A DNA stretch of 5,504 nt from Hyphomicrobiales bacterium (GTDB taxonomy: Bacteria; Pseudomonadota; Alphaproteobacteria; Rhizobiales; Aestuariivirgaceae). The stretch covers positions 1 through 5,504 of the forward strand of contig JANYGE010000209.1 of assembly GCA_025362535.1 (NCBI GenBank), given 5' to 3'. Below, one piece after another: positions 1 to 4,729 of this stretch. Every line of letters starts with the position of its first letter. The stretch's first letter is position 1. Under the pieces are notes generated by a model that was given only the letters and a program-made list of their open reading frames with translations, was not told the DNA's origin and searched no databases. The position numbers and the translations under genes were made by a program.

Positions 1-2
1 CT

Positions 3-260
3 CCGTTCGGGACCAAGACGGTCGGCGGCGGCCACGTCGTCGACCGCACGGTCAACGCCGCCCGCAGCGCGCGCCTCGACGTCATGCTGCCGTACCGCGT
101 GCTGTGGGACAAGCTGCAGACCCGCGCCACCGTCAGCTACAGCTATCACGTCGGCGTCAACTCGCGGATCGCGGGCGAGCCCGAGTTCTCGCCCCAGAAG
201 TCGTCCAGCGCATCGACCTGGTTCCTGGGCGGCAGCGCCGGCGTCAGCTTCTCGAAGATC
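3..260 (+). CDS. Fragment of an unidentified protein, G+C-rich, open at both ends (foreign to the rest of the window)
   Basis: The frame starting at base 3 is open from the window edge to the junction near 250-270. Of its 86 codons up to base 260, all but two (one TAT, one GCA) end in G or C. That is strong evidence of real coding in a high-G+C genome, and it is quite unlike the mixed third positions downstream. The peptide has alternating polar/hydrophobic stretches such as ATVSYSYHVGVN and Gly/Ser-rich strands such as WFLGGSAGVSFSKI, which would suit a beta-rich, perhaps outer-membrane or surface protein. I do not recognise the family and assign no function. Past base ~260 the same frame loses its codon bias and stops at 333-335, inside E1-beta coding sequence. 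The fragment therefore lacks both its true start and its true end. Confidence 0.6.
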
Positions 261-270
261 CTGATCCTGT
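250..270. other. Chimeric junction between two unrelated coding sequences
   Basis: Left of this point coding is in frame 3 with almost exclusively G/C third positions. Right of it coding is in frame 2 with mixed third positions and clear E1-beta homology, starting around EDPDPVLIFEHKLLY at 254. The switch in frame, composition and protein family within about 20 bases marks a join. The exact base is unclear because the sequence around 251-262 fits both sides, giving SFSKI on the left and LEDPDP on the right. No insertion-sequence ends, target duplication or att-like repeat are visible. An assembly or amplification artefact at a contig end is the simplest reading; a true deletion or translocation is the alternative. 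Confidence 0.7.
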
Positions 271-754
271 TCTCATCTTCGAACATAAGTTGCTCTACAA
301 AATCAAAGGCCATGTGCCTGAGGAACAATATCTAATTCCCATCGGCAAAGCCGCAGTGGTGCGTGAAGGCAAAGATGTAACCATCGTTGGTTCCGCCATC
401 ATGGTGCATAAGGCATTGGAAGCCGCAGAGATTTTGGCGGCCGAAGGCATTGATGTTGAAGTGATTGATCTGCGTTCCATCCGCCCGATCGATACTGCCA
501 CGATTATCGCGAGCGTGAAAAAGACCACGCGCCTGTGCTGTGTCTATGAAGGTGTGAAAACCTTGGGCATCGGTGCTGAAATCTCCGCGCTGATTGCCGA
601 GAGCGAAGCCTTTGATTATCTGGATGCGCCCATCATGCGTTTGGGTGGTGCTGAAAGCCCCATCCCCTATAGCCCGATCTTGGAACGTGCCGCCGTGCCG
701 CAGGTGGAGAACATCGTTGAAGCTTTGCGCAATCTTGTAAAGAGCAGGGCTTAA
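254..754 (+). CDS. 2-oxoacid (pyruvate/acetoin-type) dehydrogenase E1 component, beta subunit, C-terminal part only
   Basis: This is the C-terminal half (about 166 residues) of the E1-beta subunit of a thiamine-diphosphate-dependent 2-oxoacid dehydrogenase, which with E1-alpha decarboxylates a 2-oxoacid and passes the acyl group to the E2 lipoyl arm. Homology begins at EDPDPVLIFEHKLLY. It continues through the transketolase C-terminal domain, with GKDVTIVGSAIMVHKALEAA, VEVIDLRSIRPID, YEGVKTLGIGAEI and the conserved end APIMRLGGAESPIPYSPILE. Full-length family members have about 330 residues, so the N-terminal pyrimidine-binding domain is missing, cut off by the junction to a foreign G+C-rich sequence. 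The open frame extends further left to base 2, but that part is out-of-frame foreign sequence. The stop (TAA 752-754) lies 3 nt before the E2 start, so the two are co-transcribed. The sequence does not settle whether the substrate is pyruvate, acetoin or a branched-chain acid; pyruvate or acetoin type is favoured by the E2 partner. Confidence 0.9.
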   Translation, partial: EDPDPVLIFEHKLLYKIKGHVPEEQYLIPIGKAAVVREGKDVTIVGSAIMVHKALEAAEILAAEGIDVEVIDLRSIRPIDTATIIASVKKTTRLCCVYEGVKTLGIGAEISALIAESEAFDYLDAPIMRLGGAESPIPYSPILERAAVPQVENIVEALRNLVKSRA

Positions 755-757
755 GCC

Positions 758-1945
758 ATGGCCGTTGAAGTAATCCTTCCCAAAGTGGATATGGATATGA
801 CCACGGGGATCATCTCAAAGTGGCACGTGAAAAATGGCGACTCGGTGAAGAAGGGTGCCGTGCTCTTCGAAATGGAAACCGATAAATCGGCCATTGAAAT
901 TGAATCCCCCGCCGATGGCACAATCAATAATATTGCTGACACGGGCAAAGCCATCGACATTGGTAAAACTGTCGGCATGATCTATGCCGCAGGCGAGAAA
1001 ATCTTAGAAACCAAACTTGAAGCAGCGGCACCAATAGTGGTTGCAAAAGCAGAAGTTATTGTTGAGGCAGCAGCGCCAATTTCCATCGTTGCCAATGGCA
1101 CTGGTGTGCGCGCAACACCTTTGGCGCGCCGTCTGGCCCGCCAGAAAAATATCACGCTCACCGCCATAAGTGGCTCTGGTCCGCGTGGCCGCATTGTGGC
1201 GGCTGATGTTGAAAATCATAAAACTGTTGTTGCTGCGCCAAGCAACACCAACCTGATTCCGCTCGATGGCATGCGCCGCACCATCGCGCAGCGTCTCACG
1301 CTGTCAAAGCAAACAGTGCCGCATTTTTATCTCTCCTCATCCTGCGATCTCACCCAACTTCTGGCCATCCGCGACCGCATCAATGCGCAAGCCCCCAAAG
1401 ATGCCGATAAAACCCCACGCTGGAAGTTGTCGATCAATGACTATGTAATCAAAGCTCTGGCGCTGGCCTTGCAGCGCGTGCCGTCCGCCAATGTAACCTA
1501 TACGGAAGCGGGTCTCTTGCAGCATCAATCTTCAGATGTTGGCGTAGCCGTTGCAGTCGAAGGCGGTTTGTTCACACCAGTCTTGCGCAATGCCGAAGCC
1601 AAATCCCTGTCACAAATCTCCATTGAGATGAAAGACCTGGCCTCCCGCGCCCGGGCGCGCAAATTGCAACCACCTGAATATCAAGGCGGAACCACGGCTG
1701 TTTCCAATCTCGGCATGTATGGCATAGAGCAATTCACCGCCATCATTAACCCTCCGCAAGCCACCATCCTTGCAGTCGGCGCTGGAATTGAGCAATATGT
1801 GCCAGTGAACAAACAACCCGTGATAAAAACCATGATGAAATGCACACTTTCCTGCGATCACCGCGCTGTTGATGGTGCCATTGGTGCTGAACTGCTGCAA
1901 GCCTTCCGGGCTTTCATTGAAGAACCAGCATTGATGTTAGCCTGA
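758..1945 (+). CDS. Dihydrolipoamide acyltransferase (E2) of a pyruvate/acetoin-type dehydrogenase complex
   Basis: E2 core enzyme (395 aa): transfers the acyl group from its lipoyl arm to coenzyme A, forming acyl-CoA in the cytoplasm. Three parts are visible. Residues 1-80 are one lipoyl domain with the lipoylated lysine K43 in ETDKSAIEIE. Residues 117-151 are the peripheral subunit-binding domain, from VRATPLARRLA to GSGPRGRIVAADV. Residues ~168-395 are the catalytic domain with SNLGMYGIEQF (316-326) and the active-site motif LSCDHRAVDG, giving catalytic H368 and D372. The Ala/Val-rich linker contains EAAAPI twice, 15 residues apart (88-93 and 103-108). The lipoyl domain opening PKVDMDMTTG resembles acetoin-type E2s of Rhizobiales as I remember them, while the catalytic domain is also typical of pyruvate dehydrogenase E2, so I leave the symbol blank. 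The ATG at 758 begins the lipoyl domain directly and has a GCAGGG ribosome-binding-like stretch about 8 nt upstream. It follows E1-beta by 3 nt and overlaps the next gene by one base. No E3 gene is present here. Confidence 0.93.
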   Translation: MAVEVILPKVDMDMTTGIISKWHVKNGDSVKKGAVLFEMETDKSAIEIESPADGTINNIADTGKAIDIGKTVGMIYAAGEKILETKLEAAAPIVVAKAEVIVEAAAPISIVANGTGVRATPLARRLARQKNITLTAISGSGPRGRIVAADVENHKTVVAAPSNTNLIPLDGMRRTIAQRLTLSKQTVPHFYLSSSCDLTQLLAIRDRINAQAPKDADKTPRWKLSINDYVIKALALALQRVPSANVTYTEAGLLQHQSSDVGVAVAVEGGLFTPVLRNAEAKSLSQISIEMKDLASRARARKLQPPEYQGGTTAVSNLGMYGIEQFTAIINPPQATILAVGAGIEQYVPVNKQPVIKTMMKCTLSCDHRAVDGAIGAELLQAFRAFIEEPALMLA

Positions 1946-2928
1946 TGAGTGAGCTGAAAAGCCTCAGCAAACTCTCCGCTCGCTTGGGGGCCAATCACCT
2001 TTTGGTGCAAGCTGCAGGTGGCAACACCTCGCTCAAGCAAGATGGGATTATGTGGATTAAGGCTTCAGGCACTTGGTTGAAAGATGCTGACGATAAAGAT
2101 ATTTTCGTGCCTTTGGATTACGAAAAACTGAAATCTGCACTCACTGCCAATGATCCAGACTGCGAATCCTGTGTCGCATTTATCCGCACCGATCTCAATG
2201 TGTCTGGTCTCCGGCCTTCCATCGAAACCTCCGTACATGGATTAATGCAGCAGAAAGTTGTGCTGCATGTTCATTGCGTGAACACCATTTCTTGGGCCAT
2301 TCAAGAAAATGCCGAAGCCCTGCTGTCTGAAAAGCTGGCGGGTGAAAACTGGGTTTTCATTCCCTATGCCCGCCCCGGTCTCATGTTATCCAAAGCCATC
2401 CAACAGAATATCAAACCAAACACCAATGTTCTCATCCTTGGCAACCATGGGCTCGTGGTGGCGGCAGAAACCGTGCATGATGCTGAAACCCTGCTGCAAA
2501 AAATTGTTAGAAAATTGAAACGTACAATAAGATCGGTGCCTCGCCCCGATCTTGCTGCGTTGACGGCAATTGCCAAAGGCACCAATTATCAACCCGCCAC
2601 AAATGACGGAACCCATGCGCTGGCCTATGACGCTTTGGCCTTTAAAGTGGGAACGCAAGGCGTGTTTTATCCCGATCACGTGGTGTTTCTGGGAACCACA
2701 ATTCCCTATGATTTCTCGAGCGATGGCCCTGCTGTTCTGATCCGTCGCAAAGGCGTGCTGGTTCATAAAAATGCCAAAGCCGCCGTTGAGCCCATGCTGC
2801 GCTGTCTTGCCGATGTGTTCCGCCGTGTCGATGCAAATGCCAAACTGAACGCTTTAACCCCAGAGCAAATTGATCAGTTGTTAAACTGGGATGCCGAAAA
2901 ATACCGGCAAACCCTTAAAGCGAATTAA
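1945..2928 (+). CDS. Class II aldolase/adducin family protein, stand-alone
   Basis: A 327-aa protein with the class II aldolase fold, zinc-dependent enzymes that cleave or form C-C bonds of sugar phosphates and related hydroxy-acids. The visible motifs are AGGNTSLK (24-31) with IKASGTWL (38-45) for phosphate/substrate binding, a candidate catalytic Glu E94 in RPSIETSVHG, the metal-binding HVH (H108, H110) and the third metal His H168 in LGNHGLVVAAE. The N-terminal ~200 residues are the aldolase domain. Residues 200-327 resemble the extension seen in the long RhaD-like aldolases (COG3347), for example YPDHVVFLG, but the short-chain dehydrogenase domain often fused there is absent. The end LLNWDAEKYRQ is a natural C-terminus for the family, so the protein looks intact. 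ATG 1945-1947 overlaps the E2 stop (TGATG), and with only a weak purine stretch upstream, translation is probably coupled to E2. The substrate is unknown. The operon position suggests the product feeds, or derives from, the 2-oxoacid dehydrogenase pathway; this is inference. Confidence 0.85.
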   Translation: MSELKSLSKLSARLGANHLLVQAAGGNTSLKQDGIMWIKASGTWLKDADDKDIFVPLDYEKLKSALTANDPDCESCVAFIRTDLNVSGLRPSIETSVHGLMQQKVVLHVHCVNTISWAIQENAEALLSEKLAGENWVFIPYARPGLMLSKAIQQNIKPNTNVLILGNHGLVVAAETVHDAETLLQKIVRKLKRTIRSVPRPDLAALTAIAKGTNYQPATNDGTHALAYDALAFKVGTQGVFYPDHVVFLGTTIPYDFSSDGPAVLIRRKGVLVHKNAKAAVEPMLRCLADVFRRVDANAKLNALTPEQIDQLLNWDAEKYRQTLKAN

Positions 2929-3650
2929 GCCGCCACCCGCAGAGCCTTGCCTTCAACCAGATTGTTAAACATAGCCTCGCTCACCGCCCGCATTTTGCCC
3001 ATCAAAGGCAAAGCCTCGGCACAGACACGGCCATAAGCCCCAGCCCCAAGTGAGTCTTCCAACCACGAAATATATTGTGGAATATGCTGCCATTTGGCCA
3101 CCAGCTCTGGCGTGAGCTCGCCATGAAACTGTGTGCCCAGCAAATTGCCACCCACCGCCATGATTTGAACTTCCGTCACCGCAGAGCGCGCCAGAACCTC
3201 AGCCCCCTCGGGCAGAGCCGTCACTTCGGCATGGTGCCATTGCATCATTTTGAAACGCGGCGAAAGTCCACCATTCAGCGGGTGCGCCCCGCATAAATCG
3301 ATGTCACCAACCCCCACTTCGGCAGTCCGCGCCAGGCCCACCTTGCCACCCAAGGCTTCGGCCAAAAGCTGCATACCCAGGCACACCCCAAAAAACGGGC
3401 GGTTGCGATTGAGTGCCCATTCGCGGATGGCCGCTTTTTCCTGCACCAGCCAGGGGTTTTGCGCCTCATCCCACACATCCATGGCGCCGCCCATCACCAG
3501 CATAAAATCATAAGCGGCGAGAGATGGTATCTCTTCGCCCCTGTGTAAATTCACAATATCGATCGCCGCACCGCGCGCACTCAAAAACTCGCCGAACAAT
3601 CCGGGAGGTTCATCATCCATATGTTGAAAGGCAATGGCTCGTGAAATCAT
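2925..3650 (-). CDS. Type 1 glutamine amidotransferase (GMP synthase-like class I GATase)
   Basis: A 241-aa stand-alone class I glutamine amidotransferase, a family that hydrolyses the glutamine (or a related gamma-glutamyl) amide with a Cys-His-Glu triad. With the start at ATG 3650 the sequence reads MISRAIAFQHMDDEPPG and shows the oxyanion-loop motif LVMGGAMDVWDE (51-62), then PWL and the Glu-Lys of QEKAA. The nucleophile is C90 in GVCLGMQLLAEALGG and the pair is H176 and E178 in TQFHGELTPE (Gly replaces the more usual Pro of FHPE). This pattern fits the GMP synthase-like subgroup without a synthetase domain. The frame can be opened to a TTG at 3710, but those 20 residues match nothing typical of the family, so I use ATG 3650; a clear Shine-Dalgarno is lacking. 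It is divergent from the asparaginase gene and converges on the aldolase, sharing TTAA at 2925-2928. The acceptor or substrate is unknown; a role in amide-nitrogen or gamma-glutamyl compound metabolism is plausible. Confidence 0.87.
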   Translation of the reverse strand: MISRAIAFQHMDDEPPGLFGEFLSARGAAIDIVNLHRGEEIPSLAAYDFMLVMGGAMDVWDEAQNPWLVQEKAAIREWALNRNRPFFGVCLGMQLLAEALGGKVGLARTAEVGVGDIDLCGAHPLNGGLSPRFKMMQWHHAEVTALPEGAEVLARSAVTEVQIMAVGGNLLGTQFHGELTPELVAKWQHIPQYISWLEDSLGAGAYGRVCAEALPLMGKMRAVSEAMFNNLVEGKALRVAA

Positions 3651-3670
3651 GACAGGGGTCCACAAAGAGG

Positions 3671-3701
3671 GTTTGAACGCGCTACATAAGGCTTGAACGT
3701 G
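3671..3701 (+). repeat. Imperfect 11-bp direct repeat, 20-bp spacing, possible operator
   Basis: GTTTGAACGCG (3671-3681) recurs as GCTTGAACGTG (3691-3701), with 9 of 11 bases identical. The shared core is TTGAACG, and the copies start 20 bp apart, close to two helical turns. It lies in the divergent promoter region and could place two protein monomers on the same face of the DNA. Two short copies could also be chance. Confidence 0.35.
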
Positions 3702-3710
3702 ACAAGACAA
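3683..3710 (-). promoter_or_regulatory. Weak candidate sigma-70 promoter for the amidotransferase gene
   Basis: On the minus strand TTGTCT (3710-3705) is followed after 16 bases by TATGTA (3688-3683). Matches to consensus are partial (4/6 and 3/6). A transcript would begin near 3676, giving a leader of about 25 nt to the ATG at 3650, and the -10 box would lie between the two direct-repeat copies. This arrangement supports the ATG 3650 start, because the alternative TTG start would sit inside the -35 box. Confidence 0.22.
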
Positions 3711-3760
3711 TGATTCGATTGTCGCAGTCGACAGAAATACGAGCCTAAGGTAAATACCCC

Positions 3761-4729
3761 ATGACCAATCCTATTATTGCCGAAGTCACCCGAGGCACAA
3801 TCGTCGAAAGCCGCCACCGGGGGGCCTTTGTGGTTTGCGATACAGCCGGAAAGATCATTGCCAGCGCGGGCGATCTTTCAACCCCCATTTATCCACGCTC
3901 GGCCATCAAAGCATTTCAGTGCCTGCCTGTGCTTGAATCGGGTGCCGCTGATGCGTTCAAATTGAACGATGCCGAAATTGCCCTGTGCTGCTCATCGCAT
4001 AATGGCGAAGCCGAACATGTGCGTGTCGCTCGCTCTATTCTGCACAAAGCCGGAATTGCTGAAACCTGTTACGAATGCGGTGCCCATTGGCCCTCCTATC
4101 GCAATGCCGCTTATGAACTGGTGCGCGCTGGCCAAACCGCACAGGATGTTCACAATAATTGCTCCGGCAAACACGCAGGAATGTTGGCTTTGGCCAAACA
4201 TTTGGGTGTGGCTGCACAGAACTATGTAAAGCCCGATCACCCCGTCCAGCGCGCCATCGCCAAAACCATTGAACGCTTGTGTGAAGTGGATTTGGCAACA
4301 GCGCCAATGGGAGTTGATGGCTGTTCCGTGCCCACTTGGGCCATGCCACTGAAAAATATGGCGCTGGGCTTTGCGCGGTTAAGCACGCTTGAAGCTGGAG
4401 CGCGCATCATCGCCGCCGCACGGGTGCATCCTTTTTTGATTGCAGGCACCGGAAAATTCGACACGCGCGTGATGCAGGCCATTCCGCGCCTCTTTATCAA
4501 ATATGGCGCTGAAGGGGTTTATTGCGGCAGCATTGCCCATGCTGGCTTAGGCTTTGCCGTGAAAACCGATGATGGTGCATCCCGCGCCGTGGAAGTGGCT
4601 GTGGCAGCTGTGTTGGCGAAACTTGACGTGTGGAACCCCGAAGAAGTCACCCAGCTAAAATCTTTCCAACACGAGACCCTCAGTAATTGGAAAAAAATCG
4701 AAGTGGGCGAGGTCCGCGCTAGCGACTGA
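3761..4729 (+). CDS. L-asparaginase, class 3 (Rhizobium etli type, Asparaginase_II family)
   Basis: A 322-aa cytoplasmic enzyme that hydrolyses L-asparagine to aspartate and ammonia. It belongs to the R. etli-type family (PF06089), unrelated to the E. coli AnsA/AnsB fold. The characteristic residues of the R. etli enzyme ReAV (as I recall them: S48, K51, S80, C135, K138, D187, C189) all appear here one position lower. S47 and K50 lie in PRSAIKAFQ, S79 in SSHNGEAEH, C134 and K137 in NNCSGKHAGM, and D186 and C188 in MGVDGCSVPTW. The two Cys and Lys form the unusual zinc site. Other family signatures are CGAHWP (106-111), PDHPVQRAI, HPFLIAGTGKFDTRVM and GAEGVYCGS. Length is normal. ATG 3761 has AAGG 10 nt upstream and leads straight into the conserved IIAEVTRGTIVES. 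The protein is rich in cysteine (10 residues), including C103-x2-C106. It is divergent from a glutamine amidotransferase, suggesting shared control of amide-nitrogen use. Its last 11 bases overlap the convergent neighbour. Confidence 0.94.
   Translation: MTNPIIAEVTRGTIVESRHRGAFVVCDTAGKIIASAGDLSTPIYPRSAIKAFQCLPVLESGAADAFKLNDAEIALCCSSHNGEAEHVRVARSILHKAGIAETCYECGAHWPSYRNAAYELVRAGQTAQDVHNNCSGKHAGMLALAKHLGVAAQNYVKPDHPVQRAIAKTIERLCEVDLATAPMGVDGCSVPTWAMPLKNMALGFARLSTLEAGARIIAAARVHPFLIAGTGKFDTRVMQAIPRLFIKYGAEGVYCGSIAHAGLGFAVKTDDGASRAVEVAVAAVLAKLDVWNPEEVTQLKSFQHETLSNWKKIEVGEVRASD

Larger units (their letters stand above)
3651..3760. promoter_or_regulatory. Divergent intergenic region between glutamine amidotransferase and asparaginase genes
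   Basis: These 110 bases separate two genes read outward and are the only noncoding stretch of any size in the window, so promoters for both must lie here or inside the neighbouring gene. It holds an imperfect direct repeat (3671-3701), a small dyad TGTCG-N4-CGACA (3720-3733), and an AAGG Shine-Dalgarno-like site (3747-3750) 10 nt before the asparaginase ATG. No strong sigma-70 consensus is visible for the + strand. No regulator motif was recognised. Confidence 0.55.

Noticed and set aside
104..253. In-frame N-terminal extension of the E1-beta ORF back to an ATG at 104
   Set aside because: The peptide is Arg/Gln-rich with no E1-beta similarity; here frame 3 carries the coding signal. It is an out-of-frame reading of the foreign fragment.
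257..269. Tandem GATCCT GATCCT at the junction as a possible recombination or target-site repeat
   Set aside because: It simply encodes the DPDP of E1-beta, and no element ends accompany it.
2386..2766. 126-aa minus-strand ORF opposite the aldolase gene
   Set aside because: It lies wholly within a well-supported gene, its translation has no recognisable motif, and it has no upstream signals.
3651..3710. TTG start at 3710 giving the amidotransferase 20 extra residues
   Set aside because: The extra residues are not family-like, the ATG at 3650 begins directly before the conserved domain, and a candidate promoter covers the TTG.
3720..3733. Dyad TGTCG-N4-CGACA as an operator or terminator
   Set aside because: Arms of five bases around GTCGAC are common by chance, and there is no T-run; noted only as part of the intergenic region.
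4035..4349. 104-aa minus-strand ORF opposite the asparaginase
   Set aside because: Antisense shadow inside a gene with complete active-site conservation.
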